A stretch of DNA of 64,000 bases from Xiphias gladius (GCF_016859285.1 NC_053413.1:19825501-19889500), one strand, 5' to 3'; shown: positions 1 to 15,689, counted from the stretch's first letter. Translations and numbers: made by a program. Notes: generated from the letters alone by a model not told the origin.

Positions 1-84
1 TGATAACATGTGCCACATCCTCTGTTGCAGGTAAGCTACATTTAACACTCACTAAATCCACCTTAAAAGAAAAATACGCTTTCA

Positions 85-385
85 TTCTTTTAGTGAATGT
101 ATTAACATTCACAGCTCTGTTTTCAAGAGTTTTTCAAAGAAAAATGCCAAACATTCGCTGGTTATGGCTTCGCCAAAGTGAGAATTTGATGCTTTTCTTA
201 ATCATTTGGGTTTTGGACTGTTGGTAAAATAAAACAAGTAATTTGTACACATCCCCTTGGGCTGTTGGACTTTATTACGGCCATTTTTCACTATGGCACT
301 ACTAGGCACAACAACAGCTGACTAATGGAGAAAATAATGGACAGCTTAATAGTTAATGAAAATAATCCTTAGTTTGCAGCCCTGG
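85..385 (+). repeat. Dispersed repeat of the 'AATCGATTAATCGA' family
   Basis: The text contains the block 'gccaaacattcgctggtt' and ends in 'ttagtttgcagccctgg'. The same family recurs in this window at about 6480-6720, 15050-15245, 44290-44680, 52930-53220, 53755-54112 and 55640-55985. It is non-coding. I recognise it as common in percomorph genomes but cannot give its class. Confidence 0.55.
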
Positions 386-2574
386 TGTTTTTCCGGTAAA
401 CTAAAAAATAGGGCAACAACTAATTATTTTTGTCATTAATTAATACTGATCTATGAAATGTCAGAAAATACCAATCATGAATCCCTACAGCCCAATGTGA
501 TGCTTTCAGATGTTATGTTTTGTCTGACCCCCTGTCCGAAACCCAAAATTGTTCAGTTCACAGTTACATAAGACAAAGAAATCGGCAGATACTCACAACT
601 GAGGACCTGGAACTAGATAACCTTTGGCATTCTTTCGTGAAAAATGACCTGAAACCATTAACTGATTAGCAACTATGCCGATGAATTTTCTTTCAATCAA
701 GTAATCGATTAATCGACTGTTTGTTTCAGGTCCAGCAAAAACTCTTGAGATCCTTTAGGGTGCTACGAGCCTGGAGGAAGAGTCCACAGAACTCACATAC
801 ACACTAAGTAAATAATATAATCACAGACACCTGGTAAACACAAACACACACAAACACAAACACACACACGCTGAGGAAGGCAGAGCCCAAAATGTCCATG
901 ACTGCTGCTAAAGGTTCAAAAACGTATGAAGAAATTTTGAGTGATGGTTCTAAACTTATATGTTAACTTTAAAAGTGTTCCATTGTGCAATATAAATAAA
1001 GTTTGCTCACTTGCTGTTGAACAGTCTGTATTCAGGCTACAGACATTGTGCTTAACCTGCACTCAGGAATTTGCTCTGAATATGTGTTGTCTGTCTGTGC
1101 ACAAAATGCTGTTTTCAAACATGTCATCAAACATACAAAACACAAAAATGTTAGACACAGACAACACAAACAGCCCATGATGGAAAACAATATTTTGAGC
1201 ATAATTAAAGCCCCCCCCACACACAAAAACAAAACCCATTGCATACAATTAAAGACAGGAACCTTCAGGTGACACAGCTCCTCCTGCCATGTTGTTGAAC
1301 GTTAAGGGCAATATCACAAATCAAGAAGCAGGACTGCTTTGTGGAACCGTTTCTCAATAATTTCACAGTATCTCTCAATATAAAATTACATATTATGTGA
1401 TAGAGAATTTTATTAGTATCCGCCACTCCTGTAAGAAACCATGCAGGAAAAACTGAATGAATGAGAGCCCGAACTGATAATACTGCATTCTGAAACTGAT
1501 TCCACCAACCTGATACTACACGACAATTCTAAAAGGCTAAATTTATGATTTACTTATAGTACTGCAGTTTCAAATCAGTCTAGTAGGCACAGGCTTTGTG
1601 AAAAGCCATTTAGACGTAAACACAATCAAGTCATATTCTCACAAAACTGCTGAAGCCTGAATACTTCTCAGCAGCGTGGAATAACACAAATTAGCACAAA
1701 AAAAAAAAAAAAAAAAAATTGTCACAGCAATTTTACTTTTGTGACTGTGAAAGAATTAAGCGAGTGTGACGCTGATTGTTTTAAATGAATAAACGTTTAA
1801 AATCCCTTTATAAAAATGAAGGCCAGGGGATTGGAAGCTGCCTTCAATGAGCCTAGAGACAGTTACGTGGTACACATCTCTATCAAATAGAATAAAGGCT
1901 GCCACCCTAAACGGGCCTCATACAAAGCACATCCACAGAGCTCCTGCTGAGGAGTGTGCGTGGAATCTGTGTCGCACATGGCGAGAAGTCGTGGCCGTTT
2001 GATGTAGCAGCGCCTCGGGACAGAGATCACACTACATTATAAAATGCAGTTTGTAAAAGGGGGGGCCGGGTACGAGGAATGTTTTGGGGCCTGTAAAGAA
2101 GTTTCCTGCAGTGTACTGAAGCCCCGGGGTGAAAAAACATCATGTGTTAATAAATCCAATCTGCCCTGACTGACAATTTTGTATTTGAAGATGACAGACT
2201 CCTCAGTTCACTTTCAATTACCTGGGAGACAAAAATAACTTGTACTGACGCTTTAAGAGGATCGTTACAGCTCAAAGTGCTGTAAGGTTCTGTCTGGGGA
2301 TATATAACTGAATCGACACTTTTCAAAAACAAAACAAAACAAAAAATCAATAATAAAGTTAGAGACACAGATTCTGTATGTTGAATCACATTCACACATC
2401 TGATTCAAAATCTGTGAGAATTTAATCAGTAATCTATACAGCTGCCGAAAAACCAACTCTTGGTAACTCATTTGAAGTAACTAACTAGTTTCGGTGTCTT
2501 TCGCACATTGTGCCCAAAGTTTAAGGGTTCAAAAGAAAGTAAGCGAACTTTTGCGGTGTGGGCACTATGTGTTA

Positions 2575-2770
2575 AAAGGACCATATCTCACATACAGTTC
2601 TTTCTGTATTGATGTAAACCGACTCAAATTAAAAGCTGAGACCTGGCACTTCAATGGAGAATCCATGATTTTATTTCAAATTGAATGTGCAAAAGCACAG
2701 AGCCTGAAGAACAAAAAATGTGTGACTGTACAAACACTTGCAGTCTGCACTGCCTGCGGGGACGTGTGTA
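2575..2770 (-). mobile_element. Tc1-like transposon end fragment
   Basis: Read on the minus strand, the block runs from a 'cagtgcagactgcaagtgtt' terminus through a 'ttttgttcttcaggctctgt' segment to a 'cagcttttaatttgagtcgg' segment. This matches the terminal layout of a widespread fish Tc1-like family as I remember it. No transposase reading frame remains. The 128-aa frame at 2494-2880 runs across it and is not considered a gene. Confidence 0.5.
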
Positions 2771-3500
2771 TTTGTGACAAGTCCCTCCAATCACATAGCT
2801 TTAGTGAAGAAATTTACACACAGGCAAGGGTGTCAGACTCCAACCAGTTTTTGGAAGCACTTCGGAAAGGTACAACATAGGAAAGCATGACAGAACAACT
2901 GTTGTATCCACAACGTGTAATGTGGTTTAAAATACAAAGGTGGCACCACCGACCTCACTGATCATTTGAGGCTTTAGAGTATAAATAAAGAAGAGTGGTC
3001 ATGTTCTTGATACCAGCAGGAGCAGTCAAAACAAGGCAAGTAACAGTAAGATCAGCATTAGCAACACTAGTCCAAAACTCCTCCTGGTGGAAGGTAATGA
3101 CTGAAGTAGTACATGGGCATTTGGCTCTTAATATTCAATATAAACATTGTTTTGAGAAACCGATATCTTTTTCATTTCGCTATCAGCGGTTATTCAACTA
3201 AATTCATGTGTGAAAAACATATATAATCCTAATAAATCAGAGGTGAATCATGATCAGCATCACGGTGTATCATTACAAGTGGATAATTACCAATTCATAT
3301 AAATATTCGTATCCGACTGTAGACCCTTATTTCTGTAACTGTCAGAAATGGGCATATTATCCTTTTAAACATAGATATATGGGTAAGGCCAGTGGTGTGA
3401 GCAATATTTGCAGATAATACTGACTTATCATTGACCTGACTCAACATTTTAACGCAGGGTTCAAACGGACTGTGTAATTTATGAGAACCTCGGTTTGTTA

Positions 3501-6720
<3,220 letters not shown>

Positions 6721-6796
6721 CGTTAAAAATGAGATGCACTTCAACCAGCCACAATTACAACAGTATTAATCTAATGATATTAGTCAAATCGGAGAA

Positions 6797-7000
6797 TTGA
6801 GGAATAAAATTGGTATGGCGTAGTGTTATTATAAATGAATAACCTGGTAAACAACACTGAACTACTATACTGTCTTATTGTTAAAATACGACTGGGAACT
6901 CTATTTGCTATACTGTGTTCCCAGTGTAACAGTCGTATTTAAAGGGGCCAGTAAATTTATAATAATACAAGGCCAACACCAATTTTATTCCCTCTCTGCA
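6797..7000. mobile_element. Palindromic MITE-like element
   Basis: The left arm starts 'gaggaataaaattggtatgg' and contains 'aaatacgactgggaac'. The right arm is its reverse complement, with 'gttcccagtgtaacagtcgt' and ending 'ccaattttattccctc'. The arms cover almost the whole ~200 bp with a short loop near 6900-6910. There is no coding capacity. A clear target duplication was not found, so the superfamily is open. Confidence 0.65.
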
Positions 7001-7828
7001 TTGGCGGACCACATTTTGGAAAAATAAAAACAAATAACATACAAATGTACAACTTATACTTATGATTTATTTATTCCAGTGAAATAATTTGCCAGACTCA
7101 TACACTACAAAGCATCTGAAATTAAAAAAATACAAGCATCTGACAACATAAACAACTCTGCATTTACTTAGATCTATCTTAGAAATGTTCTATGTACGAA
7201 TGTCACTGTTGTTGACTTTTGTGAAAGGAAAGATTGTCTTCACATTCCAATAGGAGGAATGCATTTTAGCTTTCAGAGCCTTTCTAAAGTATAGATAATA
7301 GTCGCTTGGATAAACTTGTCCTGCAGACAGGTTGAGATGGATTGTCCTTCCAAAAGCAAACTGTAAACTGCAAACTTGTTTTTGTACTGTTGGCAGAGGT
7401 CATCCCATGTCCATCCCGCTTTAAAGACTGCACAAAAGTGTTTGCACGGAAGTCTGTTTCTCTTCCAGTCTTCACAACTGCATGATGGTAGAGTACAGCT
7501 TGACGCTAGTGTGACAACACAACTCCCTCCGTCTGACTCACTGGTCACCTTGAATGTTCCATGAGACATTTGTGTAACATGTTCAGGACCTAAATCTGCT
7601 GCCATTCGGTCTTTGATGTGAATCACCATGTCACATGGTCGGTTGTGAAGGAAGGTGGGTGTACTGGCACTGTACTTGTACCCAGAGGAACATTGGATGT
7701 TCAGCTGCGTGTACCTGAGAAATAACATAAGCATCTTTTATGTCAACTGCGTAAGGATTGCAGGTCTTCAGGTAAGATATTACAAACAGAGGTAGGCCCA
7801 TGTTATACCTCAGCACTGAACAAATAAT

Positions 7829-9035
7829 TAAGGATGGGAAAATGTATCGAAATTTGATATATCATAGTACAAATACATCACGAAGCGTATTGCTTGGTCT
7901 CATGATATGTACTGTGTGGTCTCGTCACACCAGCTACTTTTTATTTTTGCCATTATGGTAACAGAAGTCTGTAGCCATCCATAGTCATACATGTTTTTCC
8001 TTGCCCGTTCCATACTTTGTACTGCAGAGGGCGCAATTGCCCCTATTATACAAAACAGTCTCCTGGGACCTAAACTCCTCAAAGATGAGAGGAGCTGGAG
8101 GCGATGCTAGTAATACAGAGATAGAAAATGTTCCACCTGCATTGAAGTATTTCAGTGAATTTCGGCATTCCTGTAAAATGCTGATACAATACAAAGTCAT
8201 CTTACATCAGTGAGTTGTGCAAGATGATAATGCTCTACGCAACAGCTAACACAACCAACATGAGCGCTAATCTCCACCAATACCATAGACACGTAACAAA
8301 GGAAAAAACTGCCGCGGGCCAAAAAACCACTGCTGAAATCATTTTGTACCCCTGTGGCTGAGCTAAAGAAATAACTAAAGCAATTGGTAACTTCAGTGCA
8401 ACCAATCGACAGCCATTTTTCTATAGTTGAAAGCAAGGACTTTAGAAAGTTGCTTGCAGTGGTGGAGCTGAAATAACAAGGAAATGCGTTTCTAGTGTTG
8501 CCACACCAAATCTCTACAGAGAAACCAGGCAAGATGTCACAGCAAGCTTGACAGTAGCTAACCTCATTTCGCTAACAACAGTCAAGCGGACTTCCCACGC
8601 TACTCAGAGCTATATCACAATAACAGCGCACACTGGGAGTGAGAACTGGGAGGTGGCTAGCTACGTCGCGCCAAGTTGCCCTCTGTTTGAATCGCACATG
8701 TGAACTACGGTCGCAGAAGTCCTTGTGGGCATTAACAAAAGATTGACCCATAACTGGCAGGGTTACGATATACATACTTCCAAGGTGCGTGGGGAAGAGG
8801 TAAAAACCCAAGCAATACTTGTGGTATAAAGAACAACTTTACGTCAGACCGATTTTTTTTACAATTTATCAAACCAGTGCCAGAAAAGGGAAAAAGAGGA
8901 AGCACAAGTATTCTGCAGTCATGCACTGTTGTCTGTGGACTTTTAATTGTATCATGATTAAATCGAAACATAAGCCCTATATCGTGTACTGAATCGTACC
9001 ATGAAATAAAAAAACCATCATCCAATCCCTTCTGA
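7829..9035. mobile_element. Possible non-autonomous DNA element in the CARF-like gene
   Basis: This ~1.2 kb stretch fills most of the intron between exons 8 and 7. Its ends show loosely inverted similarity: 'ggatgggaaaatgtatcg' on the left against 'ggattggatgatggtttt' read in reverse from the right. Sub-terminal 'catgatat' and 'tcatgattaa' motifs occur. No transposase frame was found. Recognition is weak; it could be unrelated intron sequence. Confidence 0.3.
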
Positions 9036-11119
9036 TACTATAATATAAGCACACTCTAAACTTACTTCTTTTGCATCTGGGGGATGAAATCGACAATCAT
9101 TGTCATCATTTCACTCGTGGTGCCGGTCTGGTTGTTCTCCAGGTGCCTGAACCTCAAAGTCTCATTCAGCCGCTCAAGCCCACTGTTGGTTGTGATTTTC
9201 TGTGGCAGCGAATCCTCAAGGAAAACTGTGACCCATCTCTGTAAGTAAAAGTGCTGTAATATTTACATCTTCATCCCCTCACATTTGAAAATGATAAGCA
9301 GTGGCTGGGTCACGATACACATGTGCTTCAAGCACTTTATGTTATATTACCTTTGTTTAAAATTTTGTAGCAAATGAAGTGCAAAAGAGTTAGTTATTTA
9401 GTTAGGTACATATGCAGATATGCGTTGATTTTCTATTAAAATTTTATGTGTTCTTACCTTCACCTCAGGGAGCCATGTTGTCTAAAACCATTTCTGGAAG
9501 AGGAGATTCCTGGTCCATTGCTCACTGTCCTGAAGCTGCTTGAGTGCCTGCTAATACTCCTGGAGAGTGTCAGCTGCAGCGATTCTTCTCAGAAAGGGCT
9601 AGTGTCATGGCTTGATTCTGTACCCCATGGTCCACTTTTCTCATCCATTCACCCCACACCCTATCCTGGTGGAAATCACACAGGACAGCTCTGCAATCTA
9701 TTTGTGCGGACCCACAGGAAAAACAACGGCAGTTCGTGCTTCGTCATCTTAAACGCGGCATGAAGGAGGCAGACGTCCCGCCCATACAGGTGCAGAAGTC
9801 GCTGCTGCCACTTTGTCTGGTAGCACGGAAGGAAATCTTCCCTCTCTCGATGTGGCCTGACAAAGATGTTGTCACCAGGGTCTCTGTTTCTCCATGTCTG
9901 TGCAAGGATCTGTAAGAACAAAAAAGTACATTATGACCATTTTAATTTCAATGCATAGGCATGAAATTACTAGTATGTACAGTATGGCCCATTTCTTAGA
10001 CCAACGAGTCCTGTTAAATGGTATTTTGTAGTATACATGTATCTCATGTGTGCTGTAAAAGTATTCAACAAATGTGAGGGAATCTTACGGTGTAATACTT
10101 TCATGTTGAACCATGATAAAGGATAATCTAAATGCTTTGTTTTTTGTAGGTGGGTTGAGTGCTACCTGTCAAGTGAAAAGGATGTTGATAGTAACATTGC
10201 CCATGAAAAAACTCCTTCTTACCTGCAAGTTCTCCTGATCATCACTGGGGTGACTGACAGCATCACGTGCACATTTCATGATATTTCTCAAGTTTTGGTG
10301 CAGGGTGTAATAGTGATACCTTGTCAGTGGAGGTGGCTTTTCACCTTTGAAAAGGTTGCGCTTTACAAATTCTCTGATATGCCTGCGCATTTCACTGACA
10401 CTCTTGACTCCCCGTCGTAACAGCTCCTTTTTTCTTTCCTCAACCCTGGGGTCAACCACTTCTCGAACGCAAGCCACCTGCAGAAAATAACTTGTACTTT
10501 TATGCTTTTATTTTACAGAACTGTTGGTATGTCATTTTTGAAATGGTACAAACACTCAACAAGACAGGGGTGTATAGTGATGGTTTTAAAAGGGAGTGTT
10601 AAGGAGGAAGCTCCAGCTCACTTTGATATGTCAATGCTGTGTATGTCCCTTGTGACATCTTGTTGTGTTCTGTAAATTAAAACTGCATTGCCTGACCACC
10701 TTAGAATGACAGATGTAAGAAATATTTGTAGAGGAGTAGAAACGCTACATCTATTCAAGAATCATCAACTACTGGATCACAGGGGCAAAGACAATAGTTA
10801 CCTTTCCAACAACAGGATGGCCAACATGATCCTCCAGTAGTGGTACCAACACATAGTAGGTGTTTTCCCAGGCTACTGGCTTGTTCTCTTGTAGGGTCAT
10901 CCTCAGGGTTTGTCCTGCACGCTTTCTTTCCCACACACTGTCCCTGAAAATCTGAAGCAGCGAAAAAATTCACAGATAGAACATTTATTTAGATACAACT
11001 GATTCTGAGTTGTCAATTCGGCATCATGCGCAATGGGGAAAGGAGCTGAGCTTGCAGGTTTGTTAAAATGAATCACCGGCTTCCTTTAGCCAAGCTCTGC
11101 ATGTCACATACAGGGACCC

Positions 11120-11480
11120 ACCTACAGTACTGTGCAAAAGTCTTGTTAAGATGTTTAGATTCTTATCCATCACGAAGTACCATCAGGTAGGCGTCTGATC
11201 GGTCCCAGATTCATTCTGCAGCATGACGACAACAACCCCAAACATACAGGCACAGTCATGAAGAGCTATCTTCAGAGACAAGAAGAACAAAGAGTCGTGC
11301 AACAGATGGTCTGGCCCACACAGACCCCTGATCTTAACATCGTGGAGTCAGTCTGGGATTACATGACGAGACAGAAGACACTGAGACAGCCTAAGTCCAC
11401 ATACGAACAGTGACATTATTTTTGAAAGCACTGTCACTTTACTCTTAATGTCTCAAACTTTGGCACAGGACTGTATATAT
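11120..11480 (+). mobile_element. Tc1-like transposon remnant ('tactgtgcaaaagtctt' family)
   Basis: This remnant is nested in the intron between exons 4 and 3 of the CARF-like gene. The left end is 'acagtactgtgcaaaagtct' and the right end 'caaactttggcacaggactg'. The inner text encodes a worn C-terminal transposase piece, including a 'NPKHT'-like and a 'TPDLNIVESVWDY' segment. A relative in reverse orientation lies at about 55030-55310. Confidence 0.7.
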
Positions 11481-12413
11481 AAGGTAACTGGAGATATATA
11501 GTAACTAACAACTTTACCTTATGGTCAGGAAACGTGGCCACTCTTGTCACCTTGAGCTCTGCAGGGCAGCCAATCTTTTTGGCGTCTTGTGCCAAGAATC
11601 TTCTTTTCTTGTGCACATGATCTCCAGACTACAACGAAACGAGTAAGTTTTAGAAGAAAATGTTTACCTCAAACCGAACTGAAACTGCAAAATTCATTGT
11701 AAAAAGTATTTGGAGCAACAGAGTAAAGAAAATTGCTAGTGTACAAAAGCGGAATTCAGTATGTCGAGAGAGGTAAGTATGCATGTAAAGTATTGTATTA
11801 CCTACTGCTGCGTTTTTCTGAGCATATCTCTCTTTTTTTCTCTTTGCCCCGTCTTTTACTAGGTGGCACTCAAACGACATGCTGCCAATGAAAATAAATG
11901 GCATCCCAGTGAAGGAGATGGTTGCTGCCTTCCCATCGTTCTTCTTCTCAAAAAAGATTCTGTTCTTTGCAGAGGGCTGCCAGTCAGTTGGAAACAGAAA
12001 TGGATATCTGACCTGTAGATGTGTGTTTAATATTTAAAGGTGAAGAATAAATATTTTCACCTTTCCTCAAAGCAAAAGAGCTCACATACCCATATTCTGA
12101 GTACAGTTTTTTTATGTAATGTGACTGTCAATGTTTTTATGTTGTCAATTGCTCAAGATTGAAAAGGACACGTTGTACAACAGTATCAAAACAAGGAAAG
12201 GAAAAAACACATGGATAGTTATAATGATAGTTGAATTTGTCTGACATTTCCCTTCAGTAGGCCACAGCTAGAGCCATTTTCTTCCTATCATTTGCAAAAC
12301 CCCTGTCAAAGGTTAAATTAAACTTCAGTAAAACCTTTGTTTTCATGCAAAGAAAAAATTATTTTACTTCAAACACACTGATAACTGTCAAAAACAGCAC
12401 TTGCCTCCTTTAA

Positions 12414-12692
12414 TATACACTCCATGGCCACTTTAATGCAATCCAATATAACTGTTCAGCGTTCTACATTTAGGATGATAATAATGTTCAGTTATTCCAT
12501 AATGTCAGTAATGTTTTTGTTGACACTGTCAGAAAGGTGTTAATCCAAATTTTTTGTTTTTAATACTGAAGTTGTAGCTATTGGTGGTGTTGAACTGGAC
12601 TGCATTATATTGATCTGAGTTTCTAATGTTCTTATTTATTGAATTAAATTTTACAGGTGTTCCTTATGAAGTGGCCACTGACTATATGAGTA
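12414..12692. mobile_element. Non-autonomous Tc1-like MITE
   Basis: The left terminus is 'acactccatggccacttta'. The right terminus, read in reverse, is 'gtcagtggccacttcataag'. Both resemble the fish Tc1 terminus 'cactcaccggccactttatt'. The interior is about 230 bp, non-coding, and sits in intron 1 of the CARF-like gene. Confidence 0.7.
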
Positions 12693-13011
12693 CATAGTCA
12701 TATAGTGACTTACTATATGAAAGTAATTGAAACAAAGCTATTTTAACTCATCCTCGCCTGACAATCTTACTGATCGGCCACTTTATATCACTTCAGTGAA
12801 ATACGTCAGGTGGCATACCTTACCAAACAAGCTCATTAAGAAAAATCAACATCGTATTATTGCAAGCTGACAGACCAAGGGTGACTATACCTAAGACTAA
12901 ACCTCCCTGACTGAGCATAACACAAACACCTGATAATCATCAGGCGACAAGAATGACGTATATGAACAACTGGAGCCCATCTTGCGATGGGATCACACCA
13001 GCCGCAACACG

Positions 13012-13597
13012 GCATGAGTACTCAGTGGTCGTTACTGCATTGTTACATGAGAACTCAGTGTCGTTACTGCAATATTACATGAGTACTCAGTAGTCGTTAC
13101 TGCATTGTTACATGAGAACTCAGTAGTCGTTACTGCAATATTACATGAGTACTCAGTAGTCGTTACTGCATTGTTACATGAGAACTCAGTAGTCGTTACT
13201 GCAATATTACATGAGTACTCAGTAGTCATAACTACATTATTACATGAGTACTCAATAGTCGTTACTGCAATATTACATGAGTACTCAGTAGTCGTTACTG
13301 CATTATTACATGAGTACTCAGTAGTCGTTACTGCATTGATACATGAGAACTCAGTAGTCGTTACTGCATTGTTACATGAGAACTCAGTAGTCGTTACTGC
13401 ATTGTTACATGAGTACTCAGTAGTCGTTACTGCATTGATACATGAGTACTCAGTAGTCGTTACTGCATTGTTACATGAGTACTCAGTAGTCGTTACTACA
13501 ATATTACATGAGAACTCAGTAGTTACTGCAATATTACATGAGAACTCAGTAGTCATAACTACATTATTACATGAGTACTCAATAGTCGTTACTGCAC
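13012..13597. repeat. 33-bp minisatellite, about 18 units
   Basis: The unit is 33 bp and reads approximately 'ttacatgagtactcagtagt' followed by 'cgttactgcattg'. Two main variants alternate in part of the array (gagtac/gagaac and attgtta/aatatta), which suggests higher-order dimers. One unit near 13507 has lost 3 bp. Because the period is divisible by three, both strands stay open, giving an 11-residue periodic frame on each; these are not genes. The array is in intron 1 of the CARF-like gene. Confidence 0.95.
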
Positions 13598-14326
13598 GCC
13601 CCACGCCCATCATCCAACTCGGCCTTCATTTTGATCTCAACTACACATCTGTAAAGTTTCGTGACTGTACCTCGCACGACTGTGACGCTATCGCGGTGAC
13701 AAAATCTGTCCACAGACAGACAGACACCTGCTAAAGTACTGAAAACCACTTCTGTGGTAGATCCCGCTACAGTAGGTGTCTCCAGGACCGAACTTTGTTA
13801 TGATGACACACACACTCACACACAGACTCACAAGGTGAAAACTATACCAGCCCTGCTCTCACGACTGGTAACAAGGAATTATATTTTTTTTCTGATTTTG
13901 AACTTTTGAACTTTGCAGGATTAACAGCAGATATTTGGATCGATCTCTGAATCACGCAACCTGAATGTGTAAACAAACAAACAAAAGTCAGATTTTAGCT
14001 CATTTTCTAAAACCTCTGACCGTCGGTCGACTTCGTTCATTAGTCACCATGGGAACATCGAGCTTGCCCCAGCCGCGTTCATCACTTTTCAGTGTCCCCT
14101 GGAAACATTTCCGCTGTAGTCTGCGCTACCAGCAGCATTTCTGTATTTGGTTATGTTTTCACTATTTGGGTGTGTTTTCTCACACGTGTTGTCACATTGG
14201 TGAAGATGTTTTCTTAGTTGTCTTATATTTTCTTAAGCTGCAGTGCGCTGTTTTATTCTCCATGCGAAGCAGCACAGTGCGACAGGAGATCAACGTGTTG
14301 TTACCATCAACTTAGTGCATATCTAC
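13598..14326. other. Intron 1 remainder of the CARF-like gene
   Basis: Sequence next to the minisatellite ('gtaaagtttcgtgactgt', then a short CA-rich stretch near 13805-13835) looks like part of an older dispersed repeat in which the array expanded. The rest, up to exon 1, shows no supported gene; the plus-strand frames at 13965-14315 and 14243-14677 have no recognised similarity and overlap exon 1 in antisense. Confidence 0.4.
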
Positions 14327-14547
14327 ATTAAACTTGCGATAGCAAATCAACGTACCCACATCGTTGACATTCTCGTCACTGCAGACGCTCACATATTTAC
14401 ACTGAGTTATGTCCTCAATATCGTGGATAAGTTTGGCTATTTCTTGGCGAGACTGGCGGATGCAAACACGGGAGGTCGGTGTCCGCGGCTCCGCCATCAC
14501 TCCGCGATGACCCACAGCTTTGGAGCCAAACATCAATCATCGGGTCC

Positions 14548-15250
14548 CGCGCCTTCAGGAAACATCTCATCCACTCACTACTGTTTGACCGATCATTTAG
14601 TGGCGGAGATGAACAAAAAAAAAAAAAGCTGTAGATTTGTCAGACTTTTCACCCACTTCTTCCAGCTACACAGCTGAGCTGGTGTGGCACCGACTGAAAA
14701 CAAATCCGATGTGAAAGTCAAGTCAGGAGACAAAGGTTCCGCTGCTTTCATGGATAAAACTGTGGCTTCATTCGTATAACAACAGAGGTGTGAAAGTAAC
14801 TAACGACATTTTCTCAATCACTGCACTTAAAGTAACACGTTGAGGTACTTTCACCTTATTTTTTTAAGGATACTTCACTACATTTCAGAGGGAAATATTG
14901 TAATTTTTACTCCACTGCATTTATCGGACAGCTGTGGTTAAAAGTTCCTTTTCTGATTAAGACGCTTACATACAAAACATATGAAGATCTTAAAAAATAT
15001 GACGCTTTGTTACAAATTAAAGTACTTTACCTATCAATATATACAAGTAGCGCTGAAACGATTAGTTGATAGACAGAAAATGAAAGGCAACTATTTTGAT
15101 AATGGTTTCAGTCATTTGTCAAACTTTTTTTTTGTCTTTAAATGCTACTTTATATTTCTACTCCACTAGATTTCAGAGGGAAATAATCAAGAAAAAATAA
15201 TCTGCAGATTAATCAGTTTATGAAAATAATCATTGTTTGCAGCTCTACCT
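14548..15250. repeat. Direct duplication, copy 2 (decayed cops9 exon 1 and promoter)
   Basis: This is the second copy of the cops9 5' block, about 8.6 kb from the first and in the same orientation. On the minus strand the triplets for [10 protein letters not shown] are still readable (14540-14580), but the start codon and the following PYVDLDE codons are gone, so cops9 cannot be made from it. The upstream core is almost unchanged. It ends about 50 bp before the ATG of the CARF-like gene at 14497 and so occupies that gene's promoter position. Confidence 0.8.
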
Positions 15251-15689
15251 GAAGTGTACTGTCACTACTACAGTCAGAAAAGATGCTCATGAAAGATGTT
15301 TTACTTCACCTGTACCACTATTTAAACTACAGCTGTTTACAGCTGGATATCATAATCTTTTTAAAGTGATATAACATCGTTTAATCTCTTGAACTATGAT
15401 TTATTTTTTTAATTTTATCTTTGACGTTTGCCAGTAATGTTGCGTATGTCATATACAAAACATGTGGTAGTCTGTACTAAACTGCAACACGTATCGTAGC
15501 GGTTGTGAAAGAAGTACTCGCAGTGTAGAAATACTCTGTTACATGTAAAAGTCCTGCATTCAAAATTTTACTCAAACAACCTGCTTCAATCATTTACGAT
15601 ATAAATCATGAAAAAACAGTGAAATACACCTGCCGCAATTTCACAAAGCCCAAGTTGATGGCATCAGATGTCTTGGTTTGACTGATTAA

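Larger units (their letters stand above)
7273..14497 (-). pseudogene. CARF (ALS2CR8)-like / SWIM zinc-finger gene, central exon broken
   Basis: Eight minus-strand exons: 14327-14497, 11806-12012, 11518-11628, 10802-10951, 10223-10477, 9458-9909, 9066-9238 and 7273-7714. All junctions have GT/AG sites, and exons 1-5, 7 and 8 keep one frame. In order they encode a start MAEPRTPTSR leading to ICYRKFN, a CARF-like stretch (YPFLFPTDWQ, PFIFIGSMSFECH, HKKRRFLAQDAKKIGCP), a helical region (EMRRHIREFVKRNLF), a MULE-type transposase core (QTKWQQRLLHLYGR, LPLFFL, LCDFHQDRVW) and a C-terminal SWIM finger CSCEDWKRNRLPCKH. Exon 6 is 452 bp, with two frame breaks, two in-frame stops and a loss of roughly 60 family residues before LCDFH. 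The usual first catalytic Asp reads His (LLHAAFK). I infer a domesticated transposase relative, now probably a pseudogene. Exon 1 is less certain than the others. Confidence 0.75.

Noticed and set aside
2494-2880. 128-codon plus-strand frame
   Set aside because: It crosses a Tc1-like terminal fragment and has no recognisable protein family.
13032-13734. Long open frames on both strands (193 and 209 codons) with 11-residue periodicity
   Set aside because: They are produced by a 33-bp tandem repeat inside an intron; no start context, family or splice support.
14243-14677. 144-codon plus-strand frame
   Set aside because: Antisense to the inferred first exon of the CARF-like gene and to the decayed cops9 copy; no family match.
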